64,000 bases of DNA from Calditrichota bacterium (GCA_003854985.1 RQOG01000006.1:205827-269826); one strand, 5' to 3'; shown: positions 24,657-33,631, counted from the first letter of the stretch. The notes: generated by a model not told the origin, from the letters alone. Translations and numbers: made by a program.

Positions 24657-26150
24657 ATGAAAAATAGAATTTTAAACCTCTGGAAAATTTTGACATTTTT
24701 TTTAGTCATTATATTTTTTATATCATATTGTGATCAATCTACTGAACCGGGACAGAAAGAAACAGAAATAAAAGACAAAGTCCAGTTAAATCACATGATA
24801 CCAATGACTGAAGAAAATATTGAACTTATTTGTGAAGATTTTAAGGATTTGCCCGAACAAATGCAGGTTCAAATGATATTATCGATAAAAAACTTTATAA
24901 AGGATATAAAATCTAAAAATCCAAGAATTCAGAAAGCGTTATCAGAGGCTGAAACAATTTCAAATTCAATGAAAATAAATTCCGGTGAGCCAGGTTTTAG
25001 AGCAATACAATCAGGTAATCAATTTTATTGTGAAGCTATCATCTATGCTAATCCCTTTGAATACAGAAAATGGTATCTGTATTGCTACACAACGCAACAG
25101 TTTTTTTACCTGGGCTATACTACCGGATGGTATGGTACAGAAGTATCTTTTACAATTACTTCTCCTCCTCCTGAAGGATACAAATATGCTGTATGGGTTG
25201 ATGAATATGATAGTGAATTAGGCTACACCGGAGTTCCCGCAATTACACCTTATATTATATTTGACGAACCCAATGCACCTTCACTTTCAACACCCCCTAA
25301 CGGGGCTACAGGGATAGGGAGCAATGTTACTTGTACATGGAATGCGGCAACCGGAACTGGAGAAGTAACATATGTATTGGATTACAATTTACAGGTTGAT
25401 AACAATAGTAATTTTTCCAGTCCTCATACAAATCCTTCAGGTTTAACTTCCAGAACATATAATGTTACAGGTTTATTATTGGGTTATACAAATTATTACT
25501 GGAGAGTAAGAGCTCATAATTTATATGGATATGGACCTTATTCATCTTCCCGCACATTTACAACAACTGTTTTTGCGGCCCCGCAGCAAGTTTTACCTGC
25601 CAATAACTCAACAACATCAGGTTCCAATGTGACCTTACAATGGAATGCAGTTACAGGTAGCAATATATTGTATGAATTGGAAGTCTATAAAGGAACGACG
25701 CTTATACCTACTCTTGATGATTTGCCTAATACATATTATACATTGAATAATCTGGACAATAATACAACTTATAAATGGAAAGTAAGAGGCTATAATGGTT
25801 CTTGCACAGGCAGTTGGTCCACAAATTGGTATTTTACTACACCGGCAACTTCTCTGAATCCACCAGCAATTAATGGCACAACATATAATAATCATCCAAA
25901 AATCACCTGGAATTCAATTAGCGGTGCAACAGGATATAAAATATATAGAAGGGATCCTGGAAATACAACTTATTATCTTGCATATACAACATCAGCAACA
26001 AGTAAAGTAGATAATATGGTAGATTTGAGCTTTGTACCGGGTGGTACTAAGGGATATCTTTATTATAAAGTGAAAGCTTATAATGCGTCAGGCGCTTCGG
26101 AATTTTCAAATTCAGTTAGTTATTTTGTATATCAGGATATGATAAGGTAA
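24657..26150 (+). CDS. Lipoprotein with three fibronectin type III domains
   Basis: The start is set at ATG 24657, six bases after GGAG (24647-24650); the ATG at 24645 overlaps that ribosome site. The protein is 497 residues. The N-terminus is basic, then a hydrophobic helix ending in FFISYC, a lipobox-like site near residue 23. Residues about 35-190 are a unique domain (QMILSIKNFIKDI, then an aromatic beta region). Three FnIII-like repeats follow, each with a W-N core and a YxWxVRAxN-like strand: about 195-300, 300-395 and 395-490. There is no type IX sorting domain, so it is probably surface- or periplasm-anchored by lipid. Composition is AT-rich, like the TIR-like gene. Confidence 0.75.
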   Translation: MKNRILNLWKILTFFLVIIFFISYCDQSTEPGQKETEIKDKVQLNHMIPMTEENIELICEDFKDLPEQMQVQMILSIKNFIKDIKSKNPRIQKALSEAETISNSMKINSGEPGFRAIQSGNQFYCEAIIYANPFEYRKWYLYCYTTQQFFYLGYTTGWYGTEVSFTITSPPPEGYKYAVWVDEYDSELGYTGVPAITPYIIFDEPNAPSLSTPPNGATGIGSNVTCTWNAATGTGEVTYVLDYNLQVDNNSNFSSPHTNPSGLTSRTYNVTGLLLGYTNYYWRVRAHNLYGYGPYSSSRTFTTTVFAAPQQVLPANNSTTSGSNVTLQWNAVTGSNILYELEVYKGTTLIPTLDDLPNTYYTLNNLDNNTTYKWKVRGYNGSCTGSWSTNWYFTTPATSLNPPAINGTTYNNHPKITWNSISGATGYKIYRRDPGNTTYYLAYTTSATSKVDNMVDLSFVPGGTKGYLYYKVKAYNASGASEFSNSVSYFVYQDMIR

Positions 26151-26239
26151 ATATTAAAAAATTTAAAGCTTTACGTATCTATCATATTAATATATATGAT
26201 ATATTCAGTATTGTATTAATCTTATAGTATTATGTTTTT

Positions 26240-26267
26240 CATCGGGCTTATTTTTATAAGCCCGATG
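26240..26267 (+). terminator. Strong hairpin, possible terminator of the FnIII lipoprotein gene
   Basis: CATCGGGCTTA at 26240-26250 pairs perfectly with TAAGCCCGATG at 26257-26267, with a six-base loop. It lies 90 bases after the stop codon. No clear T run follows, so it may be a 3'-end-stabilising hairpin rather than an intrinsic terminator. Confidence 0.5.
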
Positions 26268-26423
26268 TCTATAATTAGTGGCATTTTTTTATTTATTACT
26301 TCAAAGGATCTAATGATAATTAAACGATCTTTTAATCAAAAAAACTGTTTTACAATATAATAGTCATAGTTGTAATATTAACAGATTTAGCGTTGGTTCT
26401 GTTTTGTTAATATGAAAAATTAA

Positions 26424-26513
26424 TACGGCGCAAAACTGCCCAGCGGCTTGTACATCTACCGCCTGCGCGCCGGAGCGTTTACGGATACCAAAAAGATGGT
26501 ATTGCTGAAGTAG
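26424..26513 (+). pseudogene. 3' relic of a C-terminal-sorting-domain exoprotein
   Basis: The frame ending at TAG 26511-26513 reads LPSGLYIYRLRAGAFTDT followed by KKMVLLK. This is the end of a type IX/FlgD-like sorting domain and is almost identical to the end of the gene at 26940-30140. Upstream of about 26424 the similarity stops in AT-rich sequence and no start or body remains. It is the tail of a lost paralogue or a duplicated 3' end. Confidence 0.8.
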
Positions 26514-26652
26514 TCCACGGATTTCACGGATGGTCGCGAAGTTATTCTTTTTAAGGATGAAATTGTTCTGTCAGACTTCGACAAATCCGGACCGGTATTA
26601 AATATTCCCTGCCCCCCCTGTTTATCAGGGGGGATACAGGGGGTAACTTTAA
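26454..26652 (+). repeat. Direct repeat, left copy (sorting-domain 3' end plus 3' flank)
   Basis: About 199 bases matching 30081-30278, with roughly ten substitutions and one single-base indel by eye. The unit contains the last 19-20 codons of a sorting domain, the phrase CCACGGATTTCACGGATGG after the stop, and a CCCCCC...GGGGGG hairpin ending in GGGGGTAACTTTAA. Confidence 0.9.
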
Positions 26653-26939
26653 TCCTCCCGCCTTATAAAAACACATCATTGTTTTTAAGCATTGAATTCT
26701 CATGTAACAAAAAAGCGAAAAAGTATTATTTTTGTTTTTATTCTCATAGGTTTAATGTATATTAAACGCGTTAAAACCATTTTCCGGATGGCTTATATGA
26801 AAAACAACCTTAGTATGCCTCAGATACAAACCGGGATTTATAAACCGTTTAATTTCAAAGTAATCTCAAAGAGGATGTTTTTAAAGTCAATAGCGCTTTA
26901 TACAAATAATTTTACTTTAAAAATGGAAGGAACCAGACA

Positions 26940-29900
26940 ATGAAAAAAAACTATTTTACCATGGTATTATTTTCATTTATTTTCACCTTACCTCTGCCGG
27001 CTCAGGTTTATGAAAATGATCCTTTGGAGGACGGCTATATTATCCGTAACGGCGGGGCAAATGAGATTATTACAACGGATAATTTTGGCGTATCCGTCCT
27101 GAAATATTATAAAGAGATGGAACTGGCTCCCTGGGACACCGTTGTTTCCGTGCTGTATTATGGTGCAGACTGGGCGGATGGTATTTATGATATGACCACG
27201 GCCGATGTGGATGGGGATTCCCTGGATGAAATCATTAAGGTCTGGATAAACAACGATCAGGTGGAAATCGCTGTTTTAAAACCCGATCCGGCCTTGTTGA
27301 GCATTGACAGTCTGGCCGACTGGCAGAAAATTGTGCGCCTGCATAAAAGCGACCCGGCGCCATATAGTCTCGACTGGTTTTTGCCGGAAGCGGTATTGGT
27401 GGAAGCGGGAAATTTCGACGCGGATGAACAAATGGAGTTTGTCGTCTCCTATTGGGCCCAGGTCGGGGGAGATGTTAAGCATGTCAATCTAACCGTATAT
27501 GATGCGGATGATACCCTGGCGGTTACCGAAAAAGGCAGTATAGCGGATCTTCCTTTAGAAATACCCCCGGTAATCGAATTATGCGAAGACCGGATGCACC
27601 TGTTCGATATCGAATGCGGGGACTTTAACGGCGACGGCATCGATGAAATTATGCTGGGCGCCAGGCAACAGGCCGATCCCGACGGGTGGCAATTTATTAC
27701 GCGTGTTTATTCCTATGATAGTGTAAGCGGGGATTTAACGGCCAAAGTGGATAAATCTATTTATATCCAGGACAACTCAATCTATGACGTGGCCAATCTG
27801 AATCTGGCTGCTGGTTATTTAACCGCGGCTGATAAAGAACAAATAGTAGCCGGTTTTTATCAATATAATCCGGAAGCCCGCGGCAGTCATCCGGATACCG
27901 CGTTTGTCACCCTCATCGCTCTCGAAGTCAACGATATGTTAACCGACATTACAACCGGGCCGGCGGTTGAGCAACACAGGGGTACCATCGATATCGATAT
28001 CGATTGCATGTACGACCGCTTGAGCACCCTGACAACAGAAGACGTGAACCATGACGGCATTGATGAAATTGTATCGGCTTTTACAGTTTCAGAATATTCT
28101 TACCCGGCCTTTAAAACGTTAAAAATCTATCAAATGTCTGCCGGACTTAATTTATCCGAATGGGCGGATCTTAGCGATATGGTGGAGAATTATCATGCCG
28201 ATGTGGCCATAGGCGACATCCGGCGCGAAACCTCAGAAGAAAAATATAGCGAGGTGATAGTGAAGGGCTATGATAAGGCGTACATGTATCAGTTAAAGTA
28301 TACAGGCGGGGGCGCTTTTGAAGAATATGTATTTATAGATGATTTTTCCGATGGATTACTCGGTTACGGCAAATCGGAACCTCTCCGCCTGGCACAATGC
28401 GACGGCGATATTCGTCTGGGTTCTCCCAACCGCTTCTCTGCCACGGAAATATTGCAGCCTCTGGTTATTTTGAATGCGCCGCCTATCCATTTTGACGTTT
28501 TTAATGATCAAATCTATGATGTTAGTAAAAGTTATAATGAAAATGAACCGCAATTTATATCTTCCTATTATAAAGAATCGAGTGAACTGACCGAACTGCA
28601 GACAGAGGTTAACCGCGACTGGGCCCTTTCGGCCAGCGTATCCGCCGGAGTTAGCTTCTGGGGCGTCTCCGTCAGTTCTCATTTTTCCCAAACCTGGGGC
28701 GAGAAATTTTCCAAGGTAGATGCCACAACCACGAAAGTAACGGTCAGCATAAATGTAGACGCGATTGAGGACGACCGGATATACGCCATCGTCATGGATT
28801 ACGATATCTGGGAATATCCCATCTACTTGAATGATAACCTTAAAGGGCATGCCCTGGTTGTGGAACCCCGTCCGGCAGAGCATCGCTGGTTTCCCAGCAA
28901 AAGCTGGAGCGGGCATGATTATATTCCCGAACATGAGGTAAGCAATATTCTTTCTTACCGGGAATATCCGATGTTGTCCAACAATCCCATGCTGGATGAG
29001 AAAATTAAAGGGGATTATACCAATAGTTTTGTTCTGGATGAAAACTCCAGTTATAACTGGGAACTGCAGTTTGATGATTTCTCATCATCCTCAGCTTCTA
29101 CAACCAAAGAATACAGCAGGGACTGGGGCGCATCTGTCAGCGGATGGGGATGCGGGTTCAGTATAGACGGGCATTATAGTTCGGAAGATATTAATACACA
29201 AAGAACTGAAGTAGCCACCGGATTAAATTTAGGCGTTCATCTGGATGGCATTGATATGGGAATTGGCGAAGTCGGTTATATTGTTACGCCTTATGCCTAC
29301 TGGGCTAAAAATGGCGCTCTGGTTATAGACTATGCAGTAAAACCGGAACTATCCAAGCCCGGCGGCACACCGACCTGGTGGCAGGTATACTACGAAGATT
29401 ATGCGGATCCGGCGTTTATTCTGCCCTGGCGTTACGATCCGGAAAAGGGATTTACACTGGAGGATGATGCCAAACGCCAGCAAACAAAGGATTTACAATT
29501 CTTTCCAGAAAATCCGCTGGAAGGCGATGATGTAACTATTAAAGCGCGTATACATAATTTCAGCCTGATAGCGACGCCGGGTCCGATAGGCGTGCGTTTT
29601 TATCTGGGAAATCCCGATGAGGACGGTGTTCTTCTGGAGAATACCGGAGGGGAAAATGAAGTATTTACGGCTCAGGCTATAGAAGCCCGCGGTACAGAAG
29701 TCGTAGAATTTACCTGGACGGTAAGCGGGGAGGTAGGTGAATTTCCCAGGATTTATGCGATCATTGATGCCGACAGTAATCTGACTGAGATTCATGAAAA
29801 CAATAATAAATCATGGGCCATATTAAATAAAACTTCCGGGACCGCTATCCGCGATCAGGGAGATGATATGCTCCCTGAAGCATTCAATCTGGCCCAAAAT

Positions 29901-30140
29901 TTTCCTAATCCGTTTAACAATACCACCACAATTAGGTATCAATTGCCCGACGCCGGTATGGTAAGCCTGCAGGTATTCAATCTTTTGGGTCAGAAAGTCG
30001 CAGACCTTGTATCGGAAAAACAGATAGCCGGAAGTCATCAGATTTCTGTTGACATATCGGATTTATCCAGCGGAATATATATCTACCGCCTGCGCGCCGG
30101 AGCGTTTACGGATACGAAAAAGATGGTGCTGCTGAAGTAG
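26940..30140 (+). CDS. Large exoprotein: FG-GAP/VCBS region, Ser-rich beta module, CARDB domain and C-terminal sorting domain
   Basis: A 1066-residue exported protein. Signal peptide 1-21 (KKNYFTMVLFSFIFTLPLPAQ). Residues about 60-420 contain FG-GAP/VCBS-like calcium motifs (DVDGDSLDEI, DFNGDGIDEIMLG, DVNHDGIDEIVSA). Residues about 530-800 are a beta-rich, Ser/Thr-alternating module with two amphipathic runs (SASVSAGVSFWGVSVSSHFS; SSSSASTTKEYSRDWGASVS). A CARDB-like domain follows near 845-955 (NPLEGDDVTIKARIHNF to EIHENNN). The sorting domain is at about 975-1066 (NFPNPFNNTTTIRYQLP to KKMVLLK). It should be secreted and surface-attached through type IX-like sorting. Ribosome site AAGGA precedes the ATG. 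Function is unknown; the middle module resembles pore-former or lectin-like beta structures only loosely. Confidence 0.82.
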   Translation: MKKNYFTMVLFSFIFTLPLPAQVYENDPLEDGYIIRNGGANEIITTDNFGVSVLKYYKEMELAPWDTVVSVLYYGADWADGIYDMTTADVDGDSLDEIIKVWINNDQVEIAVLKPDPALLSIDSLADWQKIVRLHKSDPAPYSLDWFLPEAVLVEAGNFDADEQMEFVVSYWAQVGGDVKHVNLTVYDADDTLAVTEKGSIADLPLEIPPVIELCEDRMHLFDIECGDFNGDGIDEIMLGARQQADPDGWQFITRVYSYDSVSGDLTAKVDKSIYIQDNSIYDVANLNLAAGYLTAADKEQIVAGFYQYNPEARGSHPDTAFVTLIALEVNDMLTDITTGPAVEQHRGTIDIDIDCMYDRLSTLTTEDVNHDGIDEIVSAFTVSEYSYPAFKTLKIYQMSAGLNLSEWADLSDMVENYHADVAIGDIRRETSEEKYSEVIVKGYDKAYMYQLKYTGGGAFEEYVFIDDFSDGLLGYGKSEPLRLAQCDGDIRLGSPNRFSATEILQPLVILNAPPIHFDVFNDQIYDVSKSYNENEPQFISSYYKESSELTELQTEVNRDWALSASVSAGVSFWGVSVSSHFSQTWGEKFSKVDATTTKVTVSINVDAIEDDRIYAIVMDYDIWEYPIYLNDNLKGHALVVEPRPAEHRWFPSKSWSGHDYIPEHEVSNILSYREYPMLSNNPMLDEKIKGDYTNSFVLDENSSYNWELQFDDFSSSSASTTKEYSRDWGASVSGWGCGFSIDGHYSSEDINTQRTEVATGLNLGVHLDGIDMGIGEVGYIVTPYAYWAKNGALVIDYAVKPELSKPGGTPTWWQVYYEDYADPAFILPWRYDPEKGFTLEDDAKRQQTKDLQFFPENPLEGDDVTIKARIHNFSLIATPGPIGVRFYLGNPDEDGVLLENTGGENEVFTAQAIEARGTEVVEFTWTVSGEVGEFPRIYAIIDADSNLTEIHENNNKSWAILNKTSGTAIRDQGDDMLPEAFNLAQNFPNPFNNTTTIRYQLPDAGMVSLQVFNLLGQKVADLVSEKQIAGSHQISVDISDLSSGIYIYRLRAGAFTDTKKMVLLK

Positions 30141-30278
30141 TCCACGGATTTCACGGATGGTCACGAAGTTATTCTTTTTACGGATGAAATTATTCTGTCA
30201 GACTTCGGCAAACCCGGACCGGTATTAAATATTCCCTGCCCCCCTGTTTAGCAGGGGGGATACAGGGGGTAACTTTAA
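30081..30278 (+). repeat. Direct repeat, right copy
   Basis: The second copy of the 26454-26652 unit, comprising the 3' end of the large exoprotein gene and 138 bases of flank. The three base differences seen inside the coding part (ACC/ACG, GTA/GTG, TTG/CTG) are all silent. Confidence 0.9.
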
Positions 30279-30308
30279 ATCCCCTTGCTTATACGGAAGG
30301 GGATTTTT
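30277..30308 (+). terminator. Rho-independent terminator of the large exoprotein gene
   Basis: AAATCCCCTT at 30277-30286 pairs with AAGGGGATTT at 30297-30306, running into a T tract. The left repeat copy has only a decayed form of this hairpin. Confidence 0.75.
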
Positions 30309-30428
30309 GTTATTGGTATGAATATCAAATTGTGTATCGTTTTATCATTTATAAATTGCATAAAATTGCAACTTCCCCTTATATTTTGCATAAGTATAAC
30401 ATATTTATAATTATGCCGGATCATATAT

Positions 30429-31541
30429 ATGACGAACACCTTGCAGGCGTTGCATCTGCTGGTTGCTTTCCAGTTTTTTGTTTTTTCAGTATTTCTTTTA
30501 AGCGGGAAAGAAGGCAGAAATACACGGCATATCCTGCTGGCTGTATTTTTCCTTAGTCTGTCCATTAATATCTTCAGCCTGTTTTGCGGATATAACGAGT
30601 ATATTTTTAACCATGTGACGTTTCTCCTGTTAACCGGCGCTCCGTTTGCTTTTTTATTCGCGCCGGTTCTTTATCTGTATGTACAGTCATTAATCGGCGA
30701 ACAATTCCGGTTAAAAAAGGAACAATTATTACATACCATTCCGTTTCTGGCTTTTGGTTTATACCTGGCCCTAGTTTTTTACTTTCTTCCGCCGGAAGAA
30801 AAAATAAACTATTTAAAACTGCATGGCACGCGATTGGTTAATACATTTACGCCGCTTCTTAATATACAAATCCTTATTTATGCAATTTTAGGCGTATATG
30901 CTGTAAAATCTTACCGAAAGAGAATAAAGGAATATTATTCTTCAATTGAAAAAATCAATTACTCCTGGCTAAGGTTCATTCTCTGGGGATTCATCTGCCT
31001 TTGGATAGTCGATATCTCGCGTTTTATACTCCATCAGTGGCCGCCTCTTTCATCACAGATCATTGAAATGGTGTTTTTTATTTTGTTTTCATTTTTCTCC
31101 TCACTCATCCTGTTTAAAGCGCTAACCCAGCCGCAAATATTCATGCCGCAACGGGAAGTTCAGGCAAAGAAAAAGAACCTTTCGGATTCGGTTTCTCAGC
31201 AGTATCAGGAACAGCTATTTACTTATATGGAAAAATATAAACCGTATCTTGATCCGGATTTAACCCTGTTTGATCTTTCCGAAAAAACCACAATACCCGT
31301 ACGCTCGCTGTCGGAAATTATCAATTCAGCCTTTAATCAGAATTTTTACGATTACGTCAATTCCTATCGGATTAAGGAATCGCAGCGTTTACTGGCGGAA
31401 TCTGCCGAAGAGAAAAAGACAGTACTGGAAATACTATATGAAGTCGGCTTTAATACAAAATCTTCTTTTAATCAGGCTTTTAAAAAACATACGGGCAGAA
31501 CGCCAACCCAGTATAAAAAACAGCAGTTTAGTTCCAATTAA
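30429..31541 (+). CDS. AraC-family regulator with N-terminal membrane domain
   Basis: A 370-residue protein. Residues about 5-230 hold six or seven membrane helices (LLVAFQFFVFSVFLLSG, FFLSLSINIFSLFCG, APFAFLFAPVLYLYVQS and so on). The C-terminus, about 270-365, is an AraC double helix-turn-helix: LDPDLTLFDLSEKTTIPVRSLSEIINSAFNQNFYDYVN, then the second helix pair EILYEVGFNTKSSFNQAFKKHTGRTPTQYK. Such membrane AraC proteins are common in Bacteroidota-related genomes and are thought to sense envelope or external signals. The gene lies between two sorting-domain exoproteins on the same strand, so they are natural candidate targets. No strong ribosome site precedes the ATG. Confidence 0.9.
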   Translation: MTNTLQALHLLVAFQFFVFSVFLLSGKEGRNTRHILLAVFFLSLSINIFSLFCGYNEYIFNHVTFLLLTGAPFAFLFAPVLYLYVQSLIGEQFRLKKEQLLHTIPFLAFGLYLALVFYFLPPEEKINYLKLHGTRLVNTFTPLLNIQILIYAILGVYAVKSYRKRIKEYYSSIEKINYSWLRFILWGFICLWIVDISRFILHQWPPLSSQIIEMVFFILFSFFSSLILFKALTQPQIFMPQREVQAKKKNLSDSVSQQYQEQLFTYMEKYKPYLDPDLTLFDLSEKTTIPVRSLSEIINSAFNQNFYDYVNSYRIKESQRLLAESAEEKKTVLEILYEVGFNTKSSFNQAFKKHTGRTPTQYKKQQFSSN

Positions 31542-31680
31542 AGATTTTATTTTCCAATTCCTAATAAAAATTCCATTTAAAACGTTCGAATAATTGCGGG
31601 CTGAAATCAGACGGTCGAGATTCTCCGTATTTTTTGCTTATTTGCTGCCGTGAATTTAAACAATTTAAGGAGAGTAAATT

Positions 31681-33492
31681 ATGTATCACAGTGTAGGTTC
31701 ATTGATGTGTTTTATTTATTTATCAATTGTTCTGGTTTTGTTCAAACCGGTTAGCGGCGGCATTCCGGATAATCCGGAAAGCCTTTCTGAAATTCCAAGC
31801 AATGTCATTGTATGGAGCTTTGAAACCGATGGTCCGATTATGGGATCGGCGCTTGTGGATAATGGGATTGTCTATATCGGAAGCAGAGATAGTTATTTAT
31901 ACGCTATTGATGCAGCAACCGGCAGCGAAATCTGGCATTATAAGTCCGGAAATCAAATCTTCACAACGCCGGTCAAACTCGATACGATTATATGTTTTGA
32001 GAGCGGTAATATTCTTTATGGAGTCAATCTTCAGGGGGAATTATCCTGGTCATTTCAACTGTACGACGGTCCTGTCCAGAATATGCATGATGAGTGGGAT
32101 TATTACCATTCATCGCCATTAGTTGTTGAGGATACAGTTTATATCGGTACAGAAAAGGGCCATGTTTTTGGCGTAAACGGGCGCAATGGTTCCGAAGTTT
32201 TTCATTGTCAGACGCCAGGCGCCGGATATACCATCGAAACCACGCCTGCTGTATTTAACAATAAAATATATTTCGGCGACTGGGACGGCGTCTTTTATGC
32301 TTATAATTTATCCAGTGAAACGCTTGTCTGGCAATATGATACAAAAAATGACGGGACATATTCCGGTTGGGTAAATGCTATTGTAACCGATCCGGTTATT
32401 CATGATGGTTCGGTCTTTTTTGGAGGAAGAAATTGCAAATTCTATTGTCTTGATACGGAAACGGGTGAAAAACATTGGATGTATAAGGATCCTAATGATA
32501 TGTGGATTATAGGCGGACCCACCCTGGCGGATAGTATTTTGTATGTTGGCAGCTCTTATCAGCAGGTTGCCCATGCTTTTAATGCAAATTCCGGCGAGCT
32601 TTTGTGGAAAAAAAGTGTAGTACATCGGGCTAATGGAAAAGCGATGGCCGATGGTGATTTGGTATATATAGGGACGCAAAGCACATCAGACATAAACATT
32701 GGTACATTATGTGCTCTGAATAAAAGTGATGGAAATCTGAAAACAAATCTTAATCTTGGCACACAAATTTATTCTACGCCGGTTCTTGCAGATGGTATTA
32801 TATACCTGGGCGGTTATAATGGCCGGGTTTATGCTATTCATAAGGACAATTATGATAGTATTGTTTACCCTAAAACCTATAATACAATACCATCGCCGCT
32901 TAATTTAGGGACGTTCGGGTCAAAAGGTTTATATGATTCAACATTTTATTTTTATAATGAGGGACAGGCAGCGGACTCGGTTGCTATATCCGATAAATTC
33001 AGGCAAAAAGAAATTACGGTAACCATAGATCCTGCAAATTTCTGTATTGCTGCCCAGGATTCGAAAGAAGTGAGAATTTTAATTCAGTTCGATTCACTTA
33101 AAACAGGCAGTTATCGGGGCACGCTCTATATAAATTCATCATATGCACTTATTCCGGGAACGCATCAGAAATCAATCACTTTTAAAGTGGACGCCACTTC
33201 AATAAAGAACCGTGAGAATAATCAGCCGCGTAAATATAATCTTGAACAGAACTATCCCAATCCGTTTAACAATTGTACAATGATCAATTATCAAATACCG
33301 ACAAGCGGCGAAGTTGAATTGTCTGTTTATAATTTATTGGGTCAAAAGCTAAAATCACTGGTTTCCGCATGGCAGCCTGCCGGAAATCATCAGGTGCGGT
33401 TTGATATGTCCGGTTTTGCCAGTGGCATATATATATATCAGATTCATTCAGGATCGTTTCCGGCTACGAAAAAGATGGCGCTGTTGAAGTAA
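31681..33492 (+). CDS. Secreted PQQ-like beta-propeller protein with C-terminal sorting domain
   Basis: A 603-residue exported protein. The N-terminal hydrophobic segment (SLMCFIYLSIVLVLF) acts as signal. Residues about 45-400 carry PQQ/BamB-type propeller repeats such as VDNGIVYIGSRDSYLYAIDAATGSEIWHY, FFGGRNCKFYCLDTETGEKHW and YLGGYNGRVYAIH. About 405-500 is an ASH/Ig-like domain (LNLGTFGSKGLYDSTFYFYNEG). The sorting domain covers about 515-603 (NLEQNYPNPFNNCTMINYQIP to KKMALLK). No PQQ cofactor residues can be asserted; most such propellers are binding scaffolds. Ribosome site AAGGAG precedes the ATG by eight bases. Confidence 0.88.
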   Translation: MYHSVGSLMCFIYLSIVLVLFKPVSGGIPDNPESLSEIPSNVIVWSFETDGPIMGSALVDNGIVYIGSRDSYLYAIDAATGSEIWHYKSGNQIFTTPVKLDTIICFESGNILYGVNLQGELSWSFQLYDGPVQNMHDEWDYYHSSPLVVEDTVYIGTEKGHVFGVNGRNGSEVFHCQTPGAGYTIETTPAVFNNKIYFGDWDGVFYAYNLSSETLVWQYDTKNDGTYSGWVNAIVTDPVIHDGSVFFGGRNCKFYCLDTETGEKHWMYKDPNDMWIIGGPTLADSILYVGSSYQQVAHAFNANSGELLWKKSVVHRANGKAMADGDLVYIGTQSTSDINIGTLCALNKSDGNLKTNLNLGTQIYSTPVLADGIIYLGGYNGRVYAIHKDNYDSIVYPKTYNTIPSPLNLGTFGSKGLYDSTFYFYNEGQAADSVAISDKFRQKEITVTIDPANFCIAAQDSKEVRILIQFDSLKTGSYRGTLYINSSYALIPGTHQKSITFKVDATSIKNRENNQPRKYNLEQNYPNPFNNCTMINYQIPTSGEVELSVYNLLGQKLKSLVSAWQPAGNHQVRFDMSGFASGIYIYQIHSGSFPATKKMALLK

Positions 33493-33560
33493 GTTTACCC
33501 CCCCCTTCATTCCCCCTTAATAACCATAGGGGGGAAGATAGGGGTTAGAACTTTTAATCT
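33491..33560 (+). repeat. Degenerate third copy of the C-rich hairpin repeat
   Basis: After the propeller gene stop comes a C run, then TCCCCC/GGGGGGA hairpin arms (33511-33535), then AGATAGGGGTTAGAACTTTTAATC. This parallels the GGGGGTAACTTTAAATC words of the two longer repeats. It lies at the same place relative to a sorting-domain gene. Confidence 0.6.
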
Positions 33561-33588
33561 CCTTCCATAAAAGAAGGCGTATTTTTTA
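33559..33588 (+). terminator. Probable terminator after the propeller gene
   Basis: CCTTC at 33561-33565 pairs with GAAGG at 33573-33577, followed by CGTATTTTTT. The stem is short, so efficiency is uncertain. Confidence 0.45.
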
Positions 33589-33631
33589 TACTCAGTGGTC
33601 TCTGTGGCAAAAAGGTAAAACATTTCCCGCC

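Larger units (their letters stand above)
26151..26939. other. Intergenic region: hairpin, sorting-domain relic, repeat and leader
   Basis: About 790 bases with no intact gene. In order: an AT-rich part to about 26420 with a perfect 11-bp hairpin at 26240-26267; the last codons of a lost exoprotein (26424-26513); its repeated 3' flank to 26652, including a CCCCCC/GGGGGG hairpin; and about 290 bases of AT-rich leader. An 83-codon open frame at 26692-26943 shows no family resemblance and is not called. Confidence 0.6.

Noticed and set aside
22393..26420. Transposon, prophage or integron carrying the TIR-like gene
   Set aside because: No transposase, integrase, terminal inverted repeats or target duplication could be found in or around the island.
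26692..26943. An 83-codon plus-strand frame touching the start of the large exoprotein gene
   Set aside because: It has no ribosome site, no family resemblance and AT-rich, noise-like composition; the region reads better as a leader.
28356..28934. A 192-codon minus-strand frame opposite the large exoprotein
   Set aside because: A shadow frame with no start context and no recognisable motif.
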